Positions 53,542-63,127 of a DNA stretch of 64,000 nucleotides are shown piece by piece. This DNA is from Companilactobacillus jidongensis. GTDB taxonomy: Bacteria > Bacillota > Bacilli > Lactobacillales > Lactobacillaceae. The position numbers were made by a program, and so were the translations under genes. Location: assembly GCF_003946575.1 (NCBI RefSeq), contig NZ_RHOP01000001.1:124001-188000 (forward strand). Reading direction: 5' to 3'. Positions within the stretch are counted from its first letter, which is position 1. Each line of letters starts with the position of its first letter. The notes under the pieces are model-generated. The model saw only the letters and a list, made by a program, of their open reading frames with translations. It made no database searches and was not told where the DNA came from.

Positions 53542-55785
53542 CTATTTAATAGGACATGCTCCACTTTCACAATCTGATTGATCAACGAGTTCAATATCTT
53601 TCTTATCGTGATTATCATTCATTTCAGCAAATTTCTTAGCAACATTTCCGCTAATCAGAGACTCACGTTCTTTGTAAACTTTTTTATCAATCGGTTCCTT
53701 GGGAGCTTGTTTGAGTTCACCACCACTGTATGGTAACAACGAAGTTGACTTAGTAATGTGTCTATATTGATACATCAATGGTGCAATTTCATCAGCTTCC
53801 TCTGGTTGAAACGTTACAGTACAACTTACTGCATTATCTGACCAGTATGTTTGAAGGAATGCCTGTGTCGCAAATTGTTCAGCAATGGAAACATTACCAG
53901 CTGATGCAAAGTTAGGATTGTCAGCATTAACAGCCTTAACTGGGAATTCGACACACATCGTGTGCTTCGTATAAACATCAGGTTCGATCTTGTAACCACA
54001 TGCCTTCAATGCTGGAAGCAATGGATCACTGTCCTGGAATCTAATTCTTTGAATTAAATAGCCGGCATAGTGAAAATGCATTCCTTCTGATACACCTGCA
54101 AGTTTAGCAACTGTACCTGATGGCTTAACAGTTGTGTGCTTGATTGAAGTATTACACTTCAATTCATGTGAATAATCCTCATCAGCCTTAACGACTGAGT
54201 GATACAAGTCATCAAATCTCTTAACGATTCTTTTATCATAAATAGGTTTCTTAATAGCAACACCGTCTTGATCTTTAGTATCTTCAAATCCAGTAACAAC
54301 ACGGTTACCAAAAGTATTCAAAATCCAGTCTTGGATACCTGACATTGAAACACCAATACGACGATTTTTTTGGATTGCCTTACGTGAAACTTCCCAATCA
54401 TAACTACTGAATGTGACACGTTTTGTGTATCGAGCAGCTAAATCAAAAGCTTCTTCCAGTTTCCAGCCTTGTTTTTCAGCAATAACCGGGAAAACCTCGA
54501 ATAAGTTACAAGGTTCACCATTACTCAATGAAATTTCACCACAGGGATTAGTTCCTTCAACAGCATCATCAATTCCTGGTTGGTAACCATCGGCGATTCG
54601 GCCGTAATTACGTGACAGTTCAAGATTAACGATCCCAGGTTCACCATTATGAACGATCGAGTTAGCGATGGGTTGGTACTTATTAAACTTAGAATCAACT
54701 GAAACACTGTTATTTGATGCCCAACGGTGATGGTATAACTTCTTTTGGTCTTGTTTCATGGTAATGAAGTCATCATCAGTAGCACCACCTAGTGCCAATT
54801 CCGCAGAACGACGAACATTCCCCGCAACAACTGTCTTACCAATCAAGTTACCCATGTCCGTGCAATCAACTGAAGTCAATTGCTTGCCAATAGCATCATT
54901 CAAAACTTCATTGATATCAGAGAACATTTCAATCAATGGAACAGGGCCTGATGCAGTACCACCGAAGCCCTTGATCTTAGCGCCTTTGGGACGAATATCA
55001 GTAATATCCAAAACAACATCATTAACATCTTCAACATTAGTTGAAGCAAAATGAGCATCGATCATATTAGCATTGGCGATTACCCAGCCTTCACGAGTAT
55101 CTGGAAGCTTGTAAAAACGAACGTCAGCCACATCGTGGTCCTTTAAGTAATCCTCACGGTCAATTGCACCTGCTTCGATTGAATCCTTGTAAGAATCGCT
55201 AGATTTACTGATAAGGATCGATAAGTTAATCTTCTTATCAACCGCTGGCATTTTTTTCATATTATCAGGAACAACAGAAAAGCCAACGCCGCCGCCCTTC
55301 ATCAATTGGTCAAACATGAATGAAAACGGCATAGATACAGCAACTTGGTCTGCATTTAAGTAACTAGGAAGAATGTGACTATCACCGTATTTTTGTGGTC
55401 TGATAGCAATGAACCAGCAATTGTTCAGAGCATCCCCATTGCGCTTTTGATATTCAGTACCAGAGATCCAAAGGTTTCTACCCGATGGCGTTGCTGCTAA
55501 TCCATAAACCAGTTTGTACAGCTCTTTGGCTTCGCTGACCAAACCCTGATATTGTTCTTCAGTTAATGATTCCTCTTTCAAACGAGGATCAAGATTAATG
55601 TTACCTTCAATTACACGTTTAACGGTTTCTGACCAGTTCTCAGTACGTCCTAATTCCGGAATCCAACGTGCATAAGTACGTTTGTATGTAACCCAGCCCA
55701 GTTCCCCCCAGTGAGGTTTAACTGTCGCCTTAACTTCATCAATAAATTCATCGTCTAATTTGATTTTTCTTAATAAGTTCATCAT
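53542..55785 (-). CDS. nrdJ: Adenosylcobalamin-dependent ribonucleoside-triphosphate reductase (class II, monomeric)
   Basis: 747 residues, close to the Lactobacillus leichmannii enzyme in length and motifs. Reduces NTPs to dNTPs using B12. Seen: NNCWFIAIRP (redox Cys), GTNPCGEISLSNGEPCNLFEVF with the radical Cys and second redox Cys, KPSGTVAKLAGVSEGMHFHYA, and the C-terminal thioredoxin-exchange pair CESGACPIK. GGAG precedes the first of two adjacent ATGs. Single-gene unit under an NrdR-type promoter. Confidence 0.96.
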   Translation of the reverse strand: MMNLLRKIKLDDEFIDEVKATVKPHWGELGWVTYKRTYARWIPELGRTENWSETVKRVIEGNINLDPRLKEESLTEEQYQGLVSEAKELYKLVYGLAATPSGRNLWISGTEYQKRNGDALNNCWFIAIRPQKYGDSHILPSYLNADQVAVSMPFSFMFDQLMKGGGVGFSVVPDNMKKMPAVDKKINLSILISKSSDSYKDSIEAGAIDREDYLKDHDVADVRFYKLPDTREGWVIANANMIDAHFASTNVEDVNDVVLDITDIRPKGAKIKGFGGTASGPVPLIEMFSDINEVLNDAIGKQLTSVDCTDMGNLIGKTVVAGNVRRSAELALGGATDDDFITMKQDQKKLYHHRWASNNSVSVDSKFNKYQPIANSIVHNGEPGIVNLELSRNYGRIADGYQPGIDDAVEGTNPCGEISLSNGEPCNLFEVFPVIAEKQGWKLEEAFDLAARYTKRVTFSSYDWEVSRKAIQKNRRIGVSMSGIQDWILNTFGNRVVTGFEDTKDQDGVAIKKPIYDKRIVKRFDDLYHSVVKADEDYSHELKCNTSIKHTTVKPSGTVAKLAGVSEGMHFHYAGYLIQRIRFQDSDPLLPALKACGYKIEPDVYTKHTMCVEFPVKAVNADNPNFASAGNVSIAEQFATQAFLQTYWSDNAVSCTVTFQPEEADEIAPLMYQYRHITKSTSLLPYSGGELKQAPKEPIDKKVYKERESLISGNVAKKFAEMNDNHDKKDIELVDQSDCESGACPIK

Positions 55786-55813
55786 TATGTATCACTCCAA
55801 TTAATTTGTTACA

Positions 55814-55829
55814 ACACTATATATGGTAT
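55814..55829. promoter_or_regulatory. NrdR box 1
   Basis: ACACTATATATGGTAT closely fits the NrdR palindrome ACACTATATATAGTGT and lies just downstream of the -10 of the reductase promoter. Confidence 0.75.
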
Positions 55830-55839
55830 CTCACCGGCA

Positions 55840-55868
55840 ATTATATAACAAGATGTAGTGTTTGTTAA
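55840..55868 (-). promoter_or_regulatory. Promoter of nrdJ
   Basis: TTAACA at 55868-55863, 17-base spacer, TATAAT at 55845-55840. NrdR box 2 fills the spacer. Confidence 0.75.
55846..55861. promoter_or_regulatory. NrdR box 2
   Basis: TAACAAGATGTAGTGT, weaker match to the NrdR palindrome, starting exactly 32 bases from box 1 (three helical turns), the usual spacing for tandem NrdR sites. Confidence 0.65.
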
Positions 55869-56020
55869 TCAAATTGATGAACCTATTTTTCACCGTCATA
55901 ATTGCCGTCATTCTCGGCATCCATAAGTTAGATTTTTACGTAAAAACTTTTTTAGGAATTAAATTTTGATTCAACTTAATTCAATTGTCATTTTGAAATC
56001 CGCAACTTCCATTCTAATAT

Positions 56021-56040
56021 GCTTATCGCATGATAAGCAA
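56021..56040. repeat. Perfect inverted repeat TGCTTATC-GCAT-GATAAGCA
   Basis: Eight-base perfect arms with a 4-base centre in the gap between nrdJ and brnQ. No T-tract, so not a terminator; the rest of this 400-base gap shows only the brnQ terminator and AT-rich DNA. Could be an operator for an unidentified regulator. Confidence 0.4.
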
Positions 56041-56101
56041 TGATAAATTTAATTAGCATATTTCAGTAAAATTCAAGTACTTGACACAAAATTTTGTCAA
56101 C

Positions 56102-56133
56102 AAAAAAAGATGAAATCCTATTGACTTCATCTT
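56102..56133 (-). terminator. Terminator of brnQ
   Basis: AAGATGAA … TTTCATCTT stem and seven T residues, about 60 bases beyond 56195, the stop codon of the restored brnQ frame. Confidence 0.8.
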
Positions 56134-56194
56134 CATTCATTTGTTATTGCTAACTCAATTTTATTATCAAAATCATAAAAACCTTTTTATAATT

Positions 56195-57562
56195 AATCTT
56201 CAATTTTTAGCTTAGAGCGTTTTGAAATAAGCTGTCCATAATGAATCATCAATCCTAATAACAATCCAATCAAGGCTGGTAGCAACCAGTCCATCCCGAA
56301 CGCAAATACAATTGATCTAATCTCAAGATTGTTTGTGATAATGATTGTTCAGAAATAACTGCTGGAGCTGAATTTAAGGCATCAATCAAAGCTGGAATAA
56401 TTGTAAATACCGTTGTCGTGCGATAGACAATTGGATCACTACCGAATAACGGCGATGCAATGGATAAGATAATCAGAGTGATTGCCAATGGATACAAGAA
56501 CATCAGCATCGGAGTAGACCAAGAAATGATTTGTTCCAATCCCATATTTGCAATTAAAAATGATGTTCCACAAGATAATAAGTTCCATGTTCGATAAGAT
56601 ATCTTAGGGAACTTATCGTGAAGTGCCTCTGCAAATGACGAAATCAAACCAACTGCCGTCGTTAAGCATGTCAGAGTTGCCATAATAGCAAGTATTATTT
56701 CTCCAGGTACTCCCATGAAATGATTGGCAATTTGTGAAAATCCAATACCTCCATCTGCAGAAATATTAAAATATGACAGTGAAGTGGCACCGATCCAAAT
56801 TAAACCTAGATAAATAAATGCCTCTAATGAAATACTCAACAAACTTGATTTGGCAGCCGTTTTGGCAATGGCACTGGGATCATGTTGTCCCAAGCTCTTG
56901 ATCGAAGTAACAACAACTATTCCAAATAACAAGGCAGCTAAGGCATCCATAGTATTATAGCCTTGCAAAAATCCGTTCAGAAAAGCTCCATTCTGATAAT
57001 TACTAGTAATTTTTGCTGTAGAAGCATTTCCCATCGGATTCGTAAAAGCAATTGCAAAAATAATTGCTAACAAAATTAAAAATGCTGGATTTAAAAGTTT
57101 TCCGATCATGTCGATAATTCCAGTTGGCTTACGTGATGCCCACCCAGCAATCAAAAAGAAAATCAATGAATATCCTAGCAAGTACCACGGTTCTTGGCTA
57201 GCAGTTACATGTGTTGCAACACCGATTTGAAAAGGTGTCGTAGCCGTTCTTGGAGTGGCAAACAATGGTCCTAAGGTCGCACATGTGAGAATCATGAAGA
57301 AAGTGGCATATCGATGTCCAATCGGCTTAGCCAAATCATAAATACCACTGGATCGGGTAATGCTGATTGCAATAATTCCTAACAAGGGTAAGAGTGTTCC
57401 AGTTAATAAGAATCCTATTCCAGCACTAAACCAGTGTCCTCCAGCCAATTGTCCTAAATGAATCGGAAAGATTAAGTTTCCTGCTCCAAAGAACATTCCG
57501 AAAAGCATAGAACCAATGATCAAATAATGTTTGAACGATAATTTTTTATTAATATTTTCCAT
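56195..57562 (-). pseudogene. brnQ: BrnQ branched-chain amino acid:cation symporter, frameshifted near the C-terminus
   Basis: LIVCS transporter for Leu/Ile/Val. The open frame (57562 to 56270, 430 residues) has eleven helices, with GMFFGAGNLIFPIHLGQLAG, ATPRTATTPFQIG and GYNTMDALAALLFGIVV. It then loses register and ends RSGWTGCYQP. In the next frame the DNA continues with FGMDWLLPALIGLLLGLMIH, the normal last helix, to KLKIED and a TAA at 56195. The crossover lies between about 56273 and 56348 and is explained by a one-base deletion. As given, the last helix is replaced; the product may be inactive, or this is an assembly error. Confidence 0.85.
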
Positions 57563-57577
57563 AAATAATTTCCTCTT

Positions 57578-57658
57578 TCAATTGAATGTATAATTATATA
57601 ACCTGCCACATACATTCACTCGAATGAGTCCGCCATTGCTATTAGTACAACTATTCAT
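57578..57658 (-). CDS. Short ORF between the T-box and brnQ
   Basis: 26 codons (begins MNSCTNSNGGLIRVNVCG, ends LYNYTFN) with GGAGGCGG five bases from the ATG at 57658. The stop at 57578 lies immediately before the brnQ ribosome site, which favours translational coupling. The metQ leader has a short ORF at the same place with the same GGAGGCGG, but no peptide similarity. Confidence 0.45.
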   Translation of the reverse strand: MNSCTNSNGGLIRVNVCGRLYNYTFN

Positions 57659-57687
57659 CGTTGACCGCCTCCATTTTTAATGAATAA

Positions 57688-57957
57688 AAAAAAGCGCCCT
57701 CTGAAAATCAATTAAGATTTTCAAAGGACGCTTCTGCGCGGTACCACCCTTGCTTCATATTGTTCTCACAAACAATACCTTCTCACGTACAAATAATACG
57801 CTAGCACAATAATGGGTGCACCCATGCAACACTCACTCTCGTTCGCATTGCCAGCTCCGTGGCTACTTTCATTGAATGACAAATACTATTTCTCAATTAA
57901 CATAGCTTCCTGTGCTTTGTCAGACTCAATTACTTCTCCACTTACTTGCTGTTAAAT
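57688..57957 (-). ncRNA. T-box riboswitch upstream of brnQ
   Basis: T-box core AGGGTGGTACCGCGC at 57750-57736 and a terminator built from AAGCGTCCTTTGAAAATC / GATTTTCAGAGGGCGCTT with eight T residues. Upstream Stem I has AGAAGTAATTG and, opposite, CAATGCGAAC. An Ile, Leu or Val specifier is expected from the gene, but I could not place one with confidence. Uncharged tRNA should switch on brnQ. Confidence 0.88.
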
Positions 57958-57976
57958 TCATTATTTTAATATCATT

Positions 57977-58005
57977 AGAATATTCTAATCTTTATGACTT
58001 GTCAA
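57977..58005 (-). promoter_or_regulatory. Promoter of the brnQ T-box unit
   Basis: TTGACA at 58005-58000, 17-base spacer, TATTCT at 57982-57977, directly after the stop of the upstream SLAP-like gene. Confidence 0.72.
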
Positions 58006-58012
58006 TCCTTTT

Positions 58013-58537
58013 TTAAACTGGTGCGGCATCACTTACACAAACATATTCATCGGTTGCCACTCTAAAGTAACTAATTCCAGCAAGATTGACTTCTCTATCG
58101 GTGTGCCAATATGATCCAGGTGCCAAAGCACGTCCAGTGATCTTGGCTCCATCTCTAGTATAAATAGGTGCCGGTGTTGTAGAACTGATAACACGTACTG
58201 TTCCATCATATGGTGTATATGGATAATCAGCTGTTTGACCGGTTATATACTCGTTAGTTGCTACTTCAAAGTAATACTTACCACTGATTGCGATACTCTT
58301 ACCTAGACGCCATGAGGTACCAACTGGCAAATACTTTCCAGTGAATACACCTTGCGCAGTATAAATAGGTTCTTTAGAACCATATATCGTCATACATTTG
58401 ACGCTTGCTTCAGGATTAGAACTTTCCCAAGCAGCGGCATTTGCCGTGATCGTACCAAGCGAACTAACTCCCATCAATAATGCTGGTGAAACTGCCATTA
58501 ATCCTATTGTTAAATTTCTAAAAAGATTTTTTTTCAT
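58013..58537 (-). CDS. Secreted protein with two SLAP-like surface-layer attachment repeats
   Basis: 174 residues: signal peptide (KKNLFRNLTIGLMAVSPALLMG … NAAA) followed by two similar ~65-residue units, each with a YTAQG/YTRDG start and the ending YYFEVATNEYI / SYFRVATDEYV. The same unit ends the amidase at 60.3 kb (YRRVATNEWV). Such SLAP-like domains bind cell-wall polymers. ATG at 58537 follows GAGGT; the longer open frame is not supported. Function beyond wall binding unknown. Confidence 0.75.
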   Translation of the reverse strand: MKKNLFRNLTIGLMAVSPALLMGVSSLGTITANAAAWESSNPEASVKCMTIYGSKEPIYTAQGVFTGKYLPVGTSWRLGKSIAISGKYYFEVATNEYITGQTADYPYTPYDGTVRVISSTTPAPIYTRDGAKITGRALAPGSYWHTDREVNLAGISYFRVATDEYVCVSDAAPV

Positions 58538-58800
58538 GTTATTGTACCTCGAGCTTGTTATTTGATTCGACGCTAAGATAGCACCATAAAAGTTGGGATA
58601 CAAATAAATGAGTACCGATTAAATAGACGTAAAGTACAAGGTGTAAATACCAGATTACTTAACAGTTATGAAATAATTATTAATTATTAAGTACATTATG
58701 CTAGTATTGTAATAGTAATTTACTAAGAGATATTTATAAAGAATTAGGGAAACCAGACTAGCATTCAAAGACTAGTCTGATTAGTTTAAAGGGGAAAATC

Positions 58801-60282
58801 ATTACTAAAATTCAAAGTATTTTAAACAAGATTATTTTGGCCTGTGTCGCTATATTTACTAGTATTGTCTTCTTATTAATGTTGACATTTTATTATCACA
58901 ATTTTTTAGTTCAAAATGCGATGAGAAATGTCGCATTAATGATCGTATTCTTCGTAATTATTCTGTTTGTAGGATATTTGCTTATAAAGATCAAAACAGA
59001 TAATAAGAAAACTAATGCCATCATATTAACTACAATGTTATTAGCTTTTGGTATTGTGGCTCTGATGTGGGTATTGAATGTGCCAAATCAACAATTGAGT
59101 GACTTCGGTAATTTCTGGAGTCGTGCACCGGGATTCTTTAATGGTGATAAACTTTATAACACTGACAATGACTACTTTTCAAAGTATGCCTATCAATCAG
59201 GTTTCATGGCTTACATTCTGGCAATTGTTAAAATATTTGGTTTCAACATTTTTGCCGTTCAGTTCTTCAACGTTATCTATCAAGTTTTAACGTTATTAGT
59301 TACTTATTTACTGGCCAATAAGATTTTTAACAACATAAAAATTGCACGCCTGTCAGTTCTACTGCTAATGGTCGATCTTGATTGGTTTGCCTTGAATAGT
59401 CAAGCTGATAATCAGTATCTTGGTTCACTGCTATATCTAGTTACCTTCTATATATTATTCCAAGATAAACTCTGGAGTTACATTCTCGCAGGTGTGACTC
59501 TAGCTGCTGGATGTTTGATTCGTCCTATTGGACCAGTTATGATTGCTGGTATTATTGTGTTTGCATTAATCTATGTACTAATGAAGCATCGTGATTATAA
59601 AACTAGTTTGAAGTTTTTACTTACTCTGGCAACTTACTTTGTTCTATTCAGTCTGGCTGGAGTTGGGATCAAGGCATCCGGGATCAACTCGTATGGATTA
59701 TCCAATCACGATCCCGAATGGAAATTCCTGACCGGTTTGAATTATCAATCTGGTGGAACTTATTCAAATGACCTGAACAAATTCATCGATCCAAATAAAT
59801 CCCGTGCACAAATGAGCAAAGTTGAAAAAGTTCAACTAAACAAACAAATAAAATATCTCAACGATAATAATGCTTGGTTGAAACTATTCATCAATAAGAC
59901 TCAAACTCTTTGGTCGAGCAGAACTCTAGCAACTGATTTTACGAATTATTCAACGACCCATTCACCACATACCGTTGAAATAGTTAATTATCTAGCCTAC
60001 ATGGGTTCAATTGTTTTAATAGTATTTTCTTGGATCGGCTCACTAACAATGTTCAAAACCAAGTTTGATGATAAATTCTACTTGTTACTATTACCACTAA
60101 TGGCATTTGCTGTCGCCAACTTGATCATAGAAGTTCAAGGACGTTACCGAATTGAATTCTTACCAATAATTTCTATCATGGCTGGATTAGGTATATACAA
60201 GACTATTCTTTCAATTAGTAATATTCACAGCAAAAGTAAAGTCTCAAAAAGCTTAGAGAATAAAATAAACGCCAATAATTAG
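58801..60282 (+). CDS. Multi-pass membrane glycosyltransferase-like protein (GT-C/GT39 type), apparent AUU start
   Basis: About 493 residues with eleven to thirteen helices. DFGNFWSRAPGFFNGDKLY after the second or third helix and the loop QADNQYLGSLLYL followed by AAGCLIRPIGPVMIAG recall dolichyl/undecaprenyl-phosphate sugar glycosyltransferases. Start: the ideal site AAAGGGG stands six bases before an ATT at 58801 giving (M)TKIQSILNKIILACVAIFTS; the next usual start (TTG at 58837) has no ribosome site and cuts the first helix. Donor and acceptor unknown. An inverted repeat CAGACTAG/CTAGTCTG lies just upstream. Confidence 0.75.
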   Translation: MTKIQSILNKIILACVAIFTSIVFLLMLTFYYHNFLVQNAMRNVALMIVFFVIILFVGYLLIKIKTDNKKTNAIILTTMLLAFGIVALMWVLNVPNQQLSDFGNFWSRAPGFFNGDKLYNTDNDYFSKYAYQSGFMAYILAIVKIFGFNIFAVQFFNVIYQVLTLLVTYLLANKIFNNIKIARLSVLLLMVDLDWFALNSQADNQYLGSLLYLVTFYILFQDKLWSYILAGVTLAAGCLIRPIGPVMIAGIIVFALIYVLMKHRDYKTSLKFLLTLATYFVLFSLAGVGIKASGINSYGLSNHDPEWKFLTGLNYQSGGTYSNDLNKFIDPNKSRAQMSKVEKVQLNKQIKYLNDNNAWLKLFINKTQTLWSSRTLATDFTNYSTTHSPHTVEIVNYLAYMGSIVLIVFSWIGSLTMFKTKFDDKFYLLLLPLMAFAVANLIIEVQGRYRIEFLPIISIMAGLGIYKTILSISNIHSKSKVSKSLENKINANN

Positions 60283-60314
60283 ATTCGATTCTAATTATTG
60301 ACGTTTTTTATTTT
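60270..60314. terminator. Bidirectional terminator between the glycosyltransferase and amidase genes
   Basis: CAATAATTAGA / TCTAATTATTG stem holding the glycosyltransferase stop, followed by GACGTTTTTTATTTT on the plus strand. Confidence 0.85.
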
Positions 60315-60333
60315 ATCTTAAAGACTAATACAA

Positions 60334-61266
60334 CTAAATGACATATGTTGATGCCACCCATTCGTTTGTAGCAACACGACGATATGTAACACCATCTGAT
60401 TCTTGAGTCTTATCAGTTTGCCATGGAGTATTATTCTTCAAAGCACGGTTAGTCACTCTAGCAAATGTTCCATCACTCTTAAGTGCCATAATCGGAACAT
60501 AATCACCATTAGCGTTATTTACATTTATAACGTTAGCTGATGATGTGTTGTTATTAGAACCAGCGTTAGTGCTACTTCCACCATTGTTATAAACACTGCC
60601 GTAGTTCTTCAAGTTATTATAGAATGTACCGACCAAATCATTGAATTGGTCCATGTTGTAACCCATTGAAGCAAAGTAGCCATCTGGATCTGTATGAGTA
60701 GTTTCACCATACATCTTGCTTACTTGTGCATGTGATACAACTGTTTGACCAGGAATATCTGGCAAACCATATTGAATCAACTTAGCAGCAACGTAGTAAG
60801 CATCATTAGTAATTGCTCTGGCAAAGGCATCTTGTGTATGTTCCTCACATACCTCTACCTGAATGTACTTGGCATTAGCTGTTGGTCCAGCACCCCAAAC
60901 ACCATAGTCAGCACTATGAATATTGATAATTTCGTTATTATCAACAAAGGCGTGCACATACGACTGCATGTTAGGCCACTCGCGATTGAAGTATGTAACT
61001 TCATTCTCAGCAGTGGCGTTGTAATCAGCAGTTTCATGAACAACCACTCCTTCAGGCTTACCAACACCATTTTCATATGGTATCCAGTGGCTAAACGTAC
61101 CCTCACGGTACTGAATAGCAACCGGTTCAATTCTGTTTTGGGTAATGTAGTCATTGACAGTCTGTGCTTTAACATCAGTGGTATTACTTGAAACAAGTAG
61201 TATACCGAAGAAGACGGCAACTAGACTCCATATCCAAACTGCACCCCTATTTATTTTTTTACTCAT
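60334..61266 (-). CDS. Secreted N-acetylmuramoyl-L-alanine amidase with SLAP-like C-terminal domain
   Basis: 310 residues. Signal peptide (IWSLVAVFFGILLVSS … VKA), amidase_2 zinc domain at about 60-215 with VVVHETADYN (first zinc His), SYVHAFVDNNEIINIHSADYG, VVSHAQVSKMYGETTHTDPDGYF (further His/Asp), a Ser/Asn-rich linker, and a SLAP-like unit at the end (YRRVATNEWVAST). Autolysin cleaving the Mur-NAc/L-Ala bond. AT-rich region and promoter upstream. Confidence 0.9.
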   Translation of the reverse strand: MSKKINRGAVWIWSLVAVFFGILLVSSNTTDVKAQTVNDYITQNRIEPVAIQYREGTFSHWIPYENGVGKPEGVVVHETADYNATAENEVTYFNREWPNMQSYVHAFVDNNEIINIHSADYGVWGAGPTANAKYIQVEVCEEHTQDAFARAITNDAYYVAAKLIQYGLPDIPGQTVVSHAQVSKMYGETTHTDPDGYFASMGYNMDQFNDLVGTFYNNLKNYGSVYNNGGSSTNAGSNNNTSSANVINVNNANGDYVPIMALKSDGTFARVTNRALKNNTPWQTDKTQESDGVTYRRVATNEWVASTYVI

Positions 61267-61357
61267 GCATTATTCCCCCTAGTTCATCCAACATTAACTA
61301 TACCGCGTTAAATATTACACAAGATAAAGATTTGATTACAAAATTATTACATAACGC

Positions 61358-61394
61358 AAAAAAAACGTAAATCTCTAATTAAAGGGATTTACGT
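61358..61394 (-). terminator. Terminator of ptsHI
   Basis: ACGTAAATC / GATTTACGT stem with eight T residues, just after the ptsI stop at 61403. Confidence 0.9.
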
Positions 61395-61402
61395 CTAAAT
61401 TA

Positions 61403-63127
61403 TTATTTGTTGATATATGATTCAACAAGCTTCTTGTTATCTTCGTTAGTGATTGATTCATTGACTGCGCGTTCAGCTAATTCTTTAAGATCAGCTGTGC
61501 TCAACTTCTTCATCAAACTTCTTACACGAAGGACAGATGTAGCACTCATTGAGTATTCATCTAGACCCATGCCAAGTAGCAATGGAACCATGATGTTATC
61601 ACCAGCAGCTTCACCACACATACCAGCCCACTTGCCTTCCGCATGAGCTGAGTCAATAACGTGCTTAACTAGTCTCAAGATTGAAGGGTTGTATGGTTGA
61701 TATAAGTATGAAACGTGTTCGTTACCACGATCAGCAGCCATTGTGTATTGGATCAAGTCATTCGTACCGATACTGAAGAAGTCAACTTCTTTAGCAAATT
61801 GGTCTGCTAGAATAGCAGCAGCAGGAACTTCCATCATCATACCTAATTGGATATGATCTGAAACTTCTACACCCTTTTCAACTAACTTAGCTTTTTCTTC
61901 TTCAAAAATCTTCTTAGCAGATCTGAATTCAGCTAATGTACCAATCATAGGGAACATGATACGTAATTGACCGAATGCAGAGGCACGTAACAAGGCTCTA
62001 AGTTGTGTTCTGAAGATTTCTTGTCTATCCAAACTGATACGGATAGCACGGTAACCCAAGAATGGGTTCATTTCTTCTGGAAGTGGTAAGTATGACAAGT
62101 GTTTGTCACCACCAATGTCCATTGTACGAACAACAACTGGCTTACCTTTCATACCTTCAAGAACTGTCTTGTATGCTTCAAATTGGTCATCCTCTGTAGG
62201 AAGTTCCTCAGATTGCATGTACAAGAATTCTGTACGGTAAAGTCCAACACCTTCGGCACCGTTGGCAATAACGCCTTCGAGGTCATCAGGTGTACCGATA
62301 TTAGCAGCAATATCAAAGTGTTTACCATCAGCAGTAACTGTGGCTTCATTCTTTAATTTTTCCCATTCAGCCTTTTGAGCAGAAAAGTCTTTTGCCATCT
62401 TATCGTATTTCTTGATATCTTCATCTGAAGGATCAATAATAGCAGCACCGTTAAGTCCATCAAGGATTACGGTTTGGCCATCTTTAACGTCTCCAGTGAT
62501 CGTGTTTGTACCAACAACAGCTGGTAGTTCCAAAGAACGAGCCATGATAGCTGAGTGAGCAGTACGTCCACCGATATCAGTAACGAAACCTTTAACATAC
62601 TTTTTATTTAATTGAGCAGTATCACTAGGTGTCAAATCATGAGCAATGATAATTACTTCGTGATCGATCAATGAAGGATTAGGTAACTCTACACCAAGAA
62701 GATGTGCCATAACACGTTTTGTAACATCGCGTACGTCGGCAGCACGTTCTTGCATGTAAGGATTGTCTGTCATTCCTTCAAAAATAGCGATAAAGTTCTT
62801 TGACACATCGTCAAGTGCTTGTTCAGCATTAACTGATTGGTCTTTAATTTCTTGTTCTACTGCACCAGTAAATTCTGGGTCAGCCAAAATCATTTTATGT
62901 GCATCAAAAACTTGAGCTTCGTCCTCACCAAGTGAAACCTTAGCTACGTCTCTAATTTTTGTTAGTTCAGCATCTGATGTTGCGATTGCATCCTTTAAAC
63001 GACTAACTTCGGCGTCAGCGTCAGAAATGCTCTTTTTATCGAAAGACAAATCTGGTTGAACTAAAAGGTATGCTTCAGCAGTAGCAATACCATCACTAGC
63101 TGCAATCCCTTTGATAGTTTTCACCAT
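61403..63127 (-). CDS. ptsI: PTS enzyme I (phosphoenolpyruvate-protein phosphotransferase)
   Basis: 574 residues. Transfers phosphate from PEP to HPr. Seen: active-site [21 protein letters not shown] (His), [46 protein letters not shown] and MCGEAAGD. The start overlaps the ptsH stop by one base. Constitutive sugar-uptake component. Confidence 0.97.
   Translation of the reverse strand: MVKTIKGIAASDGIATAEAYLLVQPDLSFDKKSISDADAEVSRLKDAIATSDAELTKIRDVAKVSLGEDEAQVFDAHKMILADPEFTGAVEQEIKDQSVNAEQALDDVSKNFIAIFEGMTDNPYMQERAADVRDVTKRVMAHLLGVELPNPSLIDHEVIIIAHDLTPSDTAQLNKKYVKGFVTDIGGRTAHSAIMARSLELPAVVGTNTITGDVKDGQTVILDGLNGAAIIDPSDEDIKKYDKMAKDFSAQKAEWEKLKNEATVTADGKHFDIAANIGTPDDLEGVIANGAEGVGLYRTEFLYMQSEELPTEDDQFEAYKTVLEGMKGKPVVVRTMDIGGDKHLSYLPLPEEMNPFLGYRAIRISLDRQEIFRTQLRALLRASAFGQLRIMFPMIGTLAEFRSAKKIFEEEKAKLVEKGVEVSDHIQLGMMMEVPAAAILADQFAKEVDFFSIGTNDLIQYTMAADRGNEHVSYLYQPYNPSILRLVKHVIDSAHAEGKWAGMCGEAAGDNIMVPLLLGMGLDEYSMSATSVLRVRSLMKKLSTADLKELAERAVNESITNEDNKKLVESYINK

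Noticed and set aside
55870..56000. 30-codon ORF upstream of nrdJ on the minus strand
   Set aside because: No ribosome site and it crosses the nrdJ promoter and NrdR boxes.
58754..58779. Inverted repeat CAGACTAG/CTAGTCTG as a terminator
   Set aside because: No T-tract follows and it lies just before a ribosome site; at most an mRNA leader hairpin.
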